This document shows, piece after piece, positions 1 through 7,287 of a stretch of DNA of 64,000 bases. The translations under genes and the position numbers were made by a program. This stretch comes from VBDM01 sp035499735 (GTDB lineage: Bacteria > Pseudomonadota > Gammaproteobacteria > Burkholderiales > SG8-39). The first letter of the stretch is position 1; each line of letters opens with the position of its first letter. The stretch covers positions 1 to 64,000 of the forward strand of contig DATJYC010000082.1 of the NCBI GenBank assembly GCA_035499735.1, in the 5' to 3' direction. The notes below the pieces were generated by a model. That model ran no database searches. It saw only the letters and a program-made list of their open reading frames with translations, and was not told the origin of the DNA.

Positions 1-1
1 G

Positions 2-655
2 CTCGGATCGACGGTCGAGGCGCGCATGCCGTCGAGCCGGATCGTCGGCGTCGACCCGTCCCCCGGCTTCATCGCCTACGCGCAGAAGAACGCCAGGTCC
101 GACCGCGCGCACTACGAGGTCGGCGACGCCCAGGCGCTGAAGTTCAAGGATGCTTCGTTCGACGACACCCTGGCCCTCCTGGTGATGAATTTCATCCCGG
201 ATCACGGAAAGGCGATCGCCGAGATGCGCCGCGTCACCCGGCCGCAGGGCATCGTGAGCGCCTGCGTCTGGGACTACAACGAGGGCATGCAGATGCTCAG
301 GTTCTTCTGGGACGAAGCCGTTGCTCTCGACCCGTCGATCGAGCCGAAGGACGAGCGCCATATGAAACTCTCCCACCAGGGACAGCTGGCCGAGTTGTGG
401 AAGAAGGCGGGGCTGGTCAGTGTCCGGGAACAGCCGGTGGTCATCGACCAGGCGTACTCGTCGTTCGAGGACTACTGGGGCCCGTTCACCAAGGGCGCGG
501 GTCCCGGGGGCGCCTACGTCGTGTCACTCCCGGAGGACCGCCGCCTGCAGCTCGAAGCGCGCATGCGAAAGCGCCTGCTCGGCGATCGCGCGAACGGGTC
601 GTTCACACTCAAGGCGCGCGCATGGTGCGTGCGGGGAGAAGTGCCCAAGGGCTGA
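2..655 (+). CDS. SAM-dependent class I methyltransferase, 5' end outside window
   Basis: The reading frame is open from base 2, so the gene begins to the left of the window; the first internal Met (base 26) is not the true start. The visible part starts at the end of the first Rossmann strand. VGVDPSPGFIAYA carries the acidic residue that binds the SAM ribose, GDAQALKF is motif II, and LLVMNFIPDHGKAIAEM is motif III followed by a helix. The missing upstream piece should hold the GxGxG loop. This is a methyltransferase_11/25-type small-molecule enzyme that transfers a methyl group from SAM; the substrate cannot be read from sequence. The C-terminal half (about residues 110-217) is less conserved and would cap the active site. 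It ends 57 bases before the decayed gene fragment on the other strand. I am sure of the family and unsure of the substrate. Confidence 0.85.
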   Translation, partial: LGSTVEARMPSSRIVGVDPSPGFIAYAQKNARSDRAHYEVGDAQALKFKDASFDDTLALLVMNFIPDHGKAIAEMRRVTRPQGIVSACVWDYNEGMQMLRFFWDEAVALDPSIEPKDERHMKLSHQGQLAELWKKAGLVSVREQPVVIDQAYSSFEDYWGPFTKGAGPGGAYVVSLPEDRRLQLEARMRKRLLGDRANGSFTLKARAWCVRGEVPKG

Positions 656-712
656 ACGGACTCGGCACCCCGGGCGTCGAGGACGACGCTGATCGAACTG
701 GGGCGCTGAGAG

Positions 713-1090
713 CTAGGACCGCGCCCGCAGCAGGAGAATCACGGCGCAAAGAGCCAGCGCGATCAGAATCCCCCAAACGTTGCGGTTGCCTTGGCGAAGC
801 GCCCGCAGAAGGAAACGGACCTGACTCAGCGTTCCCGATGAGGGGATGCGCGCGAGGATGAAGCCGCGCAGCTCCTCCTCCGCGAACCGGGGCATTTGAC
901 CGTAGCGCAGACCGATCAACCTTGGGCCGGCGAGAATGTTCAGCCCGTCGGAGTGGCGAGGACGTCGAACGAATACTCTTCCACTTTCCCGTCCCCCGGA
1001 TCGAGGAAGAACCGCTTACCGTCGGCGCCGAGGCGCGCGCGCCAGACGATCGGCGCACGGAGCGCGCTTATCGTTTCCCAGAGGATCACG
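713..1090 (-). pseudogene. Frameshifted copy of the C-terminal domain of the adjacent beta-propeller membrane protein
   Basis: Two reading frames on the reverse strand together match the C-terminal part of the next gene upstream. The first (about 1090 down to 943) encodes WRARLGADGKRFFLDPGDGK, against WRTRLGTDGKRLLLDLGDGK in the intact gene. It hits a TGA at 940-942. The second frame (about 948 down to 713) continues the match with LAGPRLIGLRYG and EEELRGFILARIP, against LAGRRLIPLRLG and EEELAGYVLARIP, and ends with a membrane helix. A one-base shift near 945 rejoins the two, so this looks like a partial tandem duplication broken by a frameshift. The arms have diverged well beyond recent duplication. 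The propeller and its first membrane helices are absent. A programmed frameshift is possible, but I see no slippery sequence. Not seen as a separate functional gene. Confidence 0.7.
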
Positions 1091-1094
1091 CCGA

Positions 1095-2807
1095 TTACTT
1101 CGGGACAAAAACATCGAGCGCGGCTTTCCTCACCTCTGCCGAAATCTCGGGGAACAGCTCGGAGAGCGCGATCAGCGCAAAAATGATGACCAGGGCCGCG
1201 AGGCCCCACCGGGTTGTGCGGTCGCCCGCGCGCAGGGCGCGCATCGAAAGGTCGAGCGCGCTGATTCGGTTGGAAGGCGGAATCCGCGCGAGCACGTAGC
1301 CGGCCAGCTCTTCTTCGTTGAACAAGGGTTCGGCCTTGTGCCCGAGGCGCAGCGGAATAAGCCTGCGACCGGCCAGCAACTGGCGATTGCCCGACGCGAA
1401 AACCGCTTCGAAAGGATATCCCCGTACCTTGCCGTCGCCCAGGTCGAGAAGGAGTCGCTTGCCGTCGGTGCCGAGGCGCGTCCGCCAGGACCTGGGCGGG
1501 CGCACGAGCAGGACGACAGGCACCAGCGCAGCGACGCCGAGGATCGCCAAGCCGAAAAGCTGCAAGGACTGCGGAAGGCCCTGAAACACCGACGTGAACG
1601 CGTATAGCATCGCGATCAACGTCCCCCCGATCACCACGAGCATGGTGATCGCGAGTCGTCGGGCGCGCTTCCTGAACTCCGGCAGCACTTCCAGCCAGTG
1701 GATTCCCGAGACCGACTGCGGATCCCGGGGCACGCCGACCTGTACGGGGTCGGAAAGGCGTTCGCCGAGACGCCACAGCGCGAGGATGCCCAGGAGGGGA
1801 ATGAGGCCGACCAGGACCTGCGCGGCAAGGCGCAGATTGCGCCACAGCGAACGCGAAGCGCGAAGCCCGTCGAGCTCGGCCCGGAACGCCGCGTCGCCCC
1901 AGGACGCGACCGACGCGTCCTTTGCCGAGACACGAGTCACGGTGACCTGGGTCGGATCGGCGACCAGCAGGCCTCCGGGCACCGGAGCGATCCGCGTCGG
2001 GTCGGAGTCCGGGCCGAGGTCGACCCGCCTCTGCGCCTTGCCGTCGCTTCCGAAGAGAATCAGATCCGCGTCCTTCATGCCCTCACTGGCGACCAGCACC
2101 CACCAGTTGCCCTCGGGCGTCTGCGCAAGGTCCATGGGCAGGTACCGGCCCGGCCTGGAGAACGGGGAGTCGGTCTTCATCTCCCACAGGTCGGGACCGA
2201 AGACGTCGCGCCCAACCGGGATGCGCACGAGTCGGCGGTGATCGGTGTCGACGACCATGAGCTCCCCGGGTTTTTCGACCACGAGCTCGTTCGGATGCAT
2301 CACTCGCCCGGGAGCCGAAACGTCGAGCACCTTGCCGTCGGCGTCGGTGAGGATCAGCCGGTGCTTCGCATTGTCCGAGAAGTACCAGCGGCCGCGCTGC
2401 TCGTCGGCCGCGACCATCAGAGCGTACTCCGGCGCTCCGATGCGGCCGAACATGGCCGTCATCGCCACGCATTTCTGCGTCGCCGTGTTGCACCGGTACG
2501 CGCGGGAAGGCACCGCCTCGGCGAGCACCAGCGTCCCGTCCGAGAGCGCGAGCAGCTCCGAGAGGATCGGCCCGACGCCCAGCGCGCCGAGCGCCAGCAC
2601 CTGCTTGCGCTCGCCCGCCTCGGTGAAGCGGTGCAGAGAGCCGTGGCTGGCGACCCAGACCGTGCCGTCCGGCGCGTGCGCGACCTCCGACGGCCCCAGC
2701 GTGTCCACCCCCAGGCGGTCGCCTGCGTAGTAGAGGACGGCGAACGACAGCGCCATCCCGACGAGGGTCGCGCCCGCTACGGCGTTCTTGATCTTCTGGT
2801 TGTCCAT
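1095..2807 (-). CDS. Membrane-anchored NHL/SMP-30-like beta-propeller protein of unknown function
   Basis: This predicted 570-residue protein has one N-terminal membrane helix (about 6-25) and then some 290 residues of repeated short strands with motifs such as APDGTVWVASHGSLHRF and PNELVVEKPGELMVVDTD. These are typical of NHL or SMP-30/gluconolactonase propellers and would face the periplasm. Three more membrane helices follow (about 326-345, 385-405, 414-434). Next comes a cytoplasmic block with GTDGKRLLLDLGDGK and EEELAGYVLARIP, then a last helix near 534-550. I chose the ATG at 2807 because longer versions run into the divergent receptor gene and carry an unlikely Arg-rich start; an AGGG lies just upstream. 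The C-terminal block is repeated in broken form immediately downstream. I do not recognise a named family for the whole architecture; sensing or assembly is a guess. Confidence 0.7.
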   Translation of the reverse strand: MDNQKIKNAVAGATLVGMALSFAVLYYAGDRLGVDTLGPSEVAHAPDGTVWVASHGSLHRFTEAGERKQVLALGALGVGPILSELLALSDGTLVLAEAVPSRAYRCNTATQKCVAMTAMFGRIGAPEYALMVAADEQRGRWYFSDNAKHRLILTDADGKVLDVSAPGRVMHPNELVVEKPGELMVVDTDHRRLVRIPVGRDVFGPDLWEMKTDSPFSRPGRYLPMDLAQTPEGNWWVLVASEGMKDADLILFGSDGKAQRRVDLGPDSDPTRIAPVPGGLLVADPTQVTVTRVSAKDASVASWGDAAFRAELDGLRASRSLWRNLRLAAQVLVGLIPLLGILALWRLGERLSDPVQVGVPRDPQSVSGIHWLEVLPEFRKRARRLAITMLVVIGGTLIAMLYAFTSVFQGLPQSLQLFGLAILGVAALVPVVLLVRPPRSWRTRLGTDGKRLLLDLGDGKVRGYPFEAVFASGNRQLLAGRRLIPLRLGHKAEPLFNEEELAGYVLARIPPSNRISALDLSMRALRAGDRTTRWGLAALVIIFALIALSELFPEISAEVRKAALDVFVPK

Positions 2808-2887
2808 ATCCCTGAGGATGCCATTCTGCCTCGCGGCGGCGTCGCCGGATAGTCGGCATAGTAAGATGCTCCCGAGGAGAAGGAGCC

Positions 2888-3856
2888 ATGAGAAAAACGC
2901 TCGCGCGGCTGTTCCTTGCCGTGTTAGCCGCCGCGCTCGCGACGGCCGCGGCGGCGCAAACGCCATCGCGCCCCCTGAAGATCGTCGTCCCCTTCCCTCC
3001 CGGCAACGGCACCGACATCCTCGCGCGCCTGATGGCGCCGAAGATGACCGCAGCGACCGGCCAGGCGGTGATCGTCGATAACCGCGGCGGCGCGAACGGC
3101 CAGATCGGCGCGGAGGCGGTGGCGCACGCCGCTCCCGACGGGACCACCATCTTGTTCACCTCGCCGAGCACGCACGTGACGGCGCTCTTTCTCACGAAGT
3201 CCCTGCCGTACGATCCGGTGAAGGATTTCACGCCGATCACCGCGGCGGTCGAGCCGGTCACGGTGATGACGGTCAACCCGTCGCTCCCGGTGAACTCCGT
3301 GAAGGAGCTGATCGCCTACGCGAAGGCGAACCCCGGAAAACTGAACTACTCCAGCCCCGGCATCGGCGCCGTCTTCCACATGTCGGGCGAGCTGTTCAAG
3401 CTCGGAGCAGGCGTCGACATTGTGCACGTCCCCTACAAGGGCGCCTCCCCCGCGCTCCAGGGCGTGATCGCAGGCGAGGTCGCGATCGGCTTCAACTCGC
3501 TCGCGTCGGTCCTGCCGCATATGCGCTCGGGCAAGCTCAAGGTGCTCGCGGTGCTCGAGGCGAAGCGCTATCCGGGTCTGCCCGACGTGCCGTCGATGCA
3601 CGAGGTGCTCCCCGGCTTCGAGAAGCCCGCGTCGTGGTTCGGCCTGTTCGGCCCCGCGGGGCTGCCCGCCGCGACGGCCGCGAAGCTGCACGACGAGCTG
3701 GTCGCCTCGCTCAAGGACCCGGGGGTGCACCACAAGATCGACGAGCTGGCGATGACCGTGATCGCCAACACGCCCGAGCAGTTTTCCGCCATGCTGAAGA
3801 GCGGAATCGACCAGTACGGACGGCTCATCAAGGCCGCCGGAATCCAACCGGAGTGA
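2888..3856 (+). CDS. Bug/TctC-family periplasmic solute receptor
   Basis: This 322-residue protein starts with a signal peptide ending near AAAAAQ (about residue 24). The Bug-family signature PFPPGNGTDILARL follows, then the conserved DNRGGANGQIGAE, VNPSLPVNS, YSSPGIGA, VHVPYKG and LPDVPSMHE blocks in the usual order. Bug receptors bind carboxylates and related small molecules in the periplasm. In the tripartite tricarboxylate system they deliver to TctA/TctB, but no such permease is present here and most family members are orphans. AGGAGAAGGAGCC precedes the ATG. A TAAGAT hexamer at 2862-2867 could be the -10. It is followed after 5 bases by a second Bug gene, so the two are probably co-transcribed. 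The ligand is unknown. Confidence 0.95.
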   Translation: MRKTLARLFLAVLAAALATAAAAQTPSRPLKIVVPFPPGNGTDILARLMAPKMTAATGQAVIVDNRGGANGQIGAEAVAHAAPDGTTILFTSPSTHVTALFLTKSLPYDPVKDFTPITAAVEPVTVMTVNPSLPVNSVKELIAYAKANPGKLNYSSPGIGAVFHMSGELFKLGAGVDIVHVPYKGASPALQGVIAGEVAIGFNSLASVLPHMRSGKLKVLAVLEAKRYPGLPDVPSMHEVLPGFEKPASWFGLFGPAGLPAATAAKLHDELVASLKDPGVHHKIDELAMTVIANTPEQFSAMLKSGIDQYGRLIKAAGIQPE

Positions 3857-3861
3857 AAAAG

Positions 3862-4818
3862 ATGACTCGAAGAATCGTCCTGGGCTTCCTCGCCACGCTT
3901 TTCGGTGTTGCGGTGCACGCGCAGACCTATCCGACGAAGCCGATACGCCTGGTCATCCCCTTCCCGCCCGGCGGCAGCAACGACGTGGTCGGCCGCATGA
4001 TCGCCTTCCAGCTCGCCGACCGCATCGGCAAGTCGGTCGTCGTCGACAACCAGGGCGGCGCGGGCGGAATCATCGGCACCGAGGCCGTCGCGCGGGCCGC
4101 GCCCGACGGCTACACGCTGCTCCTCATCTCGGTCGCGCACGCCTTCGGCAGCTCGATGTACAAGCTGCCCTACGACCCGATCGGCGCCTTCGCGCCCGTA
4201 TCGATCCTCGGCAGCGGGCCCGTCGCGCTTTGCGTGAATCCCAAGCTCCCGGTGAATTCGCTCGCCGACCTGATCGCGCTCGCCAGGGCGAAGCCCGGCG
4301 AGCTGAACTACGCTACCGCCGGCATCGGCAGCTTCCAGCACCTCGCGAGCGCGCTGTTCAAGCTGCAGTCGGGCCTGGACATCGTGCATATCCCGTTCAA
4401 GGGCGGCGGGCCCGCGATGGCCGACGTGGTAGCCGGCAACACCCAGATCGTGATCGGCTCGCTCATCCAGATGCTGCCGCAGATCAACTCCGGGCGGCTG
4501 AAGATCCTCGGCGTCGGCAGCGCCAGGCGCGTCCCCGCGCTGCCGAAGGTGCCGACGATCTCGGAAGCGGGCGTACCCGGCTACGAGGCGACCAATTGGT
4601 GGGGCATCGTCGCGCCCGCCGGCACGCCCAGGGCGGTCATCGACAGGCTGCACGGCGAGCTCTCCGCCGTGCTCGCCACCAGCGAGACCCGGAAGCGCTT
4701 CGAGACCGAGGGCGGCGAAGCGATCCAGATGAGCTCGGACGATTTCGGGAAGTTCATAGCCGCCGAGACGGCGAAATGGGCGAAGGTAGTGAAGGAAGCC
4801 GGGATCAAGGCGGAGTGA
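3862..4818 (+). CDS. Bug/TctC-family periplasmic solute receptor, second of a tandem pair
   Basis: The frame is open well upstream of the real start. I took the ATG at 3862 because GGAG at 3850-3853, inside the end of the previous gene, is well placed and a signal peptide follows directly (MTRRIVLGFLATLFGVAVHAQ). A GTG at 3853, overlapping the upstream stop, would add only MKK. The 318-residue protein carries PFPPGGSNDVVGRM, GGAGGIIGTEAVARAAPDGYT, VNPKLPVNS, YATAGIGSF, VHIPFKGGG and LPKVPTISEAG, all standard Bug blocks. It is clearly diverged from its neighbour, so this is an old duplication or a gathering of paralogues, not a recent copy. It is probably a periplasmic carboxylate-binding protein without a linked permease. 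Confidence 0.95.
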   Translation: MTRRIVLGFLATLFGVAVHAQTYPTKPIRLVIPFPPGGSNDVVGRMIAFQLADRIGKSVVVDNQGGAGGIIGTEAVARAAPDGYTLLLISVAHAFGSSMYKLPYDPIGAFAPVSILGSGPVALCVNPKLPVNSLADLIALARAKPGELNYATAGIGSFQHLASALFKLQSGLDIVHIPFKGGGPAMADVVAGNTQIVIGSLIQMLPQINSGRLKILGVGSARRVPALPKVPTISEAGVPGYEATNWWGIVAPAGTPRAVIDRLHGELSAVLATSETRKRFETEGGEAIQMSSDDFGKFIAAETAKWAKVVKEAGIKAE

Positions 4819-4840
4819 CTGCGCGTTCAGCCGGCGGCGC

Positions 4841-5407
4841 TCAGAACGTGAATCCGAAGGACACGCCCACGCCGCTGCTCCTTATAGTGCTGCCGCCGAA
4901 TCTGTAGTCGAGCAGCGTGGCGCGCACGCCCAGGGCGACGGCGTCGAGCAGGTAGTCCCCCTGCAGCAGCACGCCGGTCGCGTTGTCGAAGGTCGCATCG
5001 ATGCTCGAGCTCGCCCCGCTGCCCTTGACTCTGGGCTCCATGACGTAGGTCAGGCCCCCGCCCAGGCGGAAGCTCGGCCAGCGGTAGAGCAGCAGCGCGT
5101 CGAGCGGAAAGCGGGTCCACCGTATGTCGCCGTTGTCCGCGTGCAGCCCCTGGTACTTCACCGACAGCGTCGCGAGGAGCTCGATGTTCCCGGCCTCGTT
5201 CAGCACTGAAACGCCGCCCCCGAGGTACAGGCCCTCGTTGGCCTTGATCGAGTCGGAGTGGCCGGTCGTATACGTCATGGTCGCGACCGGCTCCCCGCCG
5301 GCGTCGTAGCCCGCGACCAGGACCGGGCGCAAGCCCGCGGCATGCGCCGGTGCGAGCACCGCCAGCAGGCATGCCGCTCCCGAAACGACGCGCGTGATGG
5401 ACGTCAT
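4841..5407 (-). CDS. Small outer-membrane beta-barrel protein, hypothetical
   Basis: The start chosen is the ATG at 5407, giving 188 residues with a clear signal peptide cut after AHAA (about residue 24). The mature part alternates polar and hydrophobic residues in strands such as GLYLGGGVSVLNEAGNIELL, YRWPSFRLGGGLTYVMEPRV and ALGVRATLLDYRF. It ends in GVSFGFTF, a C-terminal aromatic residue typical of outer-membrane proteins recognised by BamA. The predicted size fits an 8-stranded barrel. It lies 5 bases downstream of the PilH-like regulator gene on the same strand, so they may share a transcript, though no functional link is known. I do not recognise a characterised family. A second small barrel of similar style lies at 38349-38975. 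Confidence 0.75.
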   Translation of the reverse strand: MTSITRVVSGAACLLAVLAPAHAAGLRPVLVAGYDAGGEPVATMTYTTGHSDSIKANEGLYLGGGVSVLNEAGNIELLATLSVKYQGLHADNGDIRWTRFPLDALLLYRWPSFRLGGGLTYVMEPRVKGSGASSSIDATFDNATGVLLQGDYLLDAVALGVRATLLDYRFGGSTIRSSGVGVSFGFTF

Positions 5408-5412
5408 CCCGC

Positions 5413-5778
5413 CTAACGCAGCTTCGTGATCTTCGAGAGCAGGTCCTTCTCGTCCACCGGCTTGAGGATGTAGTCCTTCGCGCCCTGGCGCACGCCCCAG
5501 ATGCGGTCGGTCTCCAAATTCTTGCTGGTGCACAGGATGACCGGGATGTGCTTGGTCTCCTCGTCGCGCGTGATGGCGCGCGTCGCCTGGAAGCCGTCCA
5601 TGTCGGGCATGACCACGTCCATGAGGATCATGTCGGGCTTCTCCGACTTCGCCTTCTCGATCGCTTCCTTGCCGCTCGCGGCGAGGCTGCACCGGTACCC
5701 GTGCCGGGAGAGCATCTCGCTCAGGCCGTGGCGGTTGGTCGCGGAGTCGTCGACGATGAGAATCTTCCTGACCGGCAT
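5413..5778 (-). CDS. PilH-like single-domain response regulator
   Basis: This 121-residue protein is a stand-alone receiver domain. The acidic pocket is D10 and D11 (IVDDS), the phosphoacceptor is D54 (LMDVVMPDMDGFQ), the switch residue is T84 or S85 (ILCTSKN), and the conserved lysine is K106 (LKPVDE). The stretch GFQATRAITRDEETKHIPVI and WGVRQGAKDYILKP closely resembles PilH, the type IV pilus twitching regulator of Pseudomonas and relatives. No other pil/chp genes are near, so a role in pilus control is only inferred from similarity. There is no Shine-Dalgarno sequence. A TAGAAT hexamer ends exactly 6 bases before the ATG, which suggests a leaderless mRNA. Confidence 0.92.
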   Translation of the reverse strand: MPVRKILIVDDSATNRHGLSEMLSRHGYRCSLAASGKEAIEKAKSEKPDMILMDVVMPDMDGFQATRAITRDEETKHIPVILCTSKNLETDRIWGVRQGAKDYILKPVDEKDLLSKITKLR

Positions 5779-5784
5779 CTGCCA

Positions 5785-5847
5785 ATTCTACTTCACGCCC
5801 GCGGGCGGCAACGTGAAAAGGCCACGCGGACCATTCGATGCTAGGAT
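5785..5847. promoter_or_regulatory. Divergent -10-like hexamers for leaderless-type starts (receiver gene and dctP)
   Basis: On the reverse strand TAGAAT (5785-5790) is followed by 6 bases and the ATG of the PilH-like gene. On the forward strand TAGGAT (5842-5847) is followed by 8 bases and the ATG of the TRAP receptor gene. Neither gene has a purine-rich ribosome-binding site. If these hexamers are sigma-70 -10 boxes, transcription would begin at or within about two bases of each start codon. The -35 regions are weak (TTGCCG 15 bases upstream of the reverse hexamer). Inference from spacing only. Confidence 0.45.
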
Positions 5848-5855
5848 TCGCGGCC

Positions 5856-6836
5856 ATGGCCCGCGCGTCGAGATCCTGCCTCTGCCTGGTCCTTGCGCTT
5901 CTCGCTGCGCCGGCGCCGGCGCAGACGCTGCTGCGCATCTCGACGCCCGCGGTCCCCGACGACTGGCACGTCAAGATGCTCTACGTCTTCCGCGACGAGC
6001 TCGCGAAGACCGCGCCGGGCCGCTTCGACGTGCAGGTGCACCACTCGGGAACGCTCTTCCGCCAGGGCGCCGAGGTCGTAGCGATGCAGCGCGGCAACCT
6101 CGAGATGGCGCTCGTGTCGATGCAGGACATCGCGCGGCAGCTTCCCGAATACTCGATCTTCACGGCAGGCTACCTGATACGCGATCCCGGGCACCTTCAG
6201 AAGGTCTGGGCCGGTGCGATCGGCGACGAGGTTCGCCGCCGGGTCGCGGAGGCGATGGGAATCGAGCTGCTGCAAGTCGTCTACCTCGGCACGCGCGAGC
6301 TCGGGCTGCGCGAGCCCAGGACGGTGAGGACGCCGTCCGACCTCGCCGGCCTGAAGCTGCGCATGCCGGGGTCGAAGGAGTGGCTTTTCCTCGGGCAGGC
6401 GCTCGGCGCGAGCGCGACGCCGCTCGCCTTCACCGAGGTCTACCTGGGACTCAAGACCGGCACCATCGACGCCCAGGACAACCCGTTGCCGACCCTGAAG
6501 TCGGCGAAGTTCTACGAGGTCACGAAGCAGATCGTGCTCACCTCGCACCTCGTCGATTCGCTCCAGATCGCGATCGCGGGGAAGACCTGGAGCGCGCTGC
6601 CGGGACCGGACCGCGACAAGGTGAAGAAGGCCGCGGCCGCGGCGGCGAAATTCAACGACGAGAACCGCGAGCGCGAGGAGCGCGAGCTGATCGAGTTCTT
6701 CCGCGCCCAGGGCATCGCCGTGACCGCGCCCGACGTGGGGGCGTTCCGGAAAACCGTGCAGTCGGCCTACCTGAATTCCGAGTTCGCGAAGCAGTGGCCG
6801 CGGGGCCTGCTTGAGCGGATCAACGCCGTCAGATAG
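5856..6836 (+). CDS. TRAP transporter periplasmic substrate-binding protein, DctP family
   Basis: With the ATG at 5856 the product is 326 residues: a signal peptide ending in APAPAQ, then a DctP-type receptor. Diagnostic segments are WHVKMLYVFRDELAK, GNLEMALVSMQDIARQLPEY, TVRTPSDLAGLKLRMPGSK with the ligand-binding arginine, and YLGLKTGTIDAQDNPLPTL. The last is the canonical (Y/F)xALQxGxVDGxE(N)P block of TRAP receptors. It binds an organic acid in the periplasm and hands it to the DctQ-DctM pair that follows without a gap. An earlier ATG at 5838 would add six residues but lies upstream of the putative -10. The gene overlaps dctQ by 26 bases. The substrate is unknown. Confidence 0.93.
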   Translation: MARASRSCLCLVLALLAAPAPAQTLLRISTPAVPDDWHVKMLYVFRDELAKTAPGRFDVQVHHSGTLFRQGAEVVAMQRGNLEMALVSMQDIARQLPEYSIFTAGYLIRDPGHLQKVWAGAIGDEVRRRVAEAMGIELLQVVYLGTRELGLREPRTVRTPSDLAGLKLRMPGSKEWLFLGQALGASATPLAFTEVYLGLKTGTIDAQDNPLPTLKSAKFYEVTKQIVLTSHLVDSLQIAIAGKTWSALPGPDRDKVKKAAAAAAKFNDENREREERELIEFFRAQGIAVTAPDVGAFRKTVQSAYLNSEFAKQWPRGLLERINAVR

Positions 6837-7287
6837 GTTCGCCGAGCGCCTGAGACGGGGGGCCGATCTCGTCGGCGCGGCGCTGTTCGCCGCGATGTTC
6901 CTCGCCCTCGTATTCCAGGTCGTCTTCCGCTTCGTCTTTGGCAAGCCCGCCGCGTGGACCGAGGAGCTGGCGACGATCGCCTACGTCTGGGTGATCTTTT
7001 GGGGCTGCGCGTTCTCGGTGCCGCTCGCCGCGCACGTCGCGGTCGACTTCGTCGTGCCGCGCTTCCCGCCCCCGTTGCGGCGCGCGCTGTACGCCCTGGG
7101 GCTCGCCGCGCTCGCCGGCCTCTTCCTGTGGGCGCTCCCGGGCGTCGCAGACTACCTGCGCTTCATGCTGCGCGAGCGCACTCCGGTGCTCGACCTGCCC
7201 TTCGGCATCGTCTACTGCATCTTCCTCGCGGCCGTCGTGATGGTCGTGCTGCGCTGCGCCGCCGAGATCGTGCGTCCCCGGCCGTGA
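6811..7287 (+). CDS. TRAP transporter small membrane subunit, DctQ family
   Basis: This 158-residue protein has four predicted membrane helices (about 18-40, 52-75, 88-110 and 130-152). It has the DctQ landmark of FRFVFGKPAAWTEELATIAYVWVIF after helix 1, where the Trp-Thr-Glu-Glu lies at the membrane interface. It pairs with DctM to form the Na+-driven permease. The start is TTG at 6811, inside the end of dctP; no ATG or GTG gives a full first helix. The stop overlaps the GTG of dctM. Translational coupling of all three TRAP genes is therefore likely. The family is certain, the exact start less so. Confidence 0.92.
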   Translation: MSGSTPSDRFAERLRRGADLVGAALFAAMFLALVFQVVFRFVFGKPAAWTEELATIAYVWVIFWGCAFSVPLAAHVAVDFVVPRFPPPLRRALYALGLAALAGLFLWALPGVADYLRFMLRERTPVLDLPFGIVYCIFLAAVVMVVLRCAAEIVRPRP

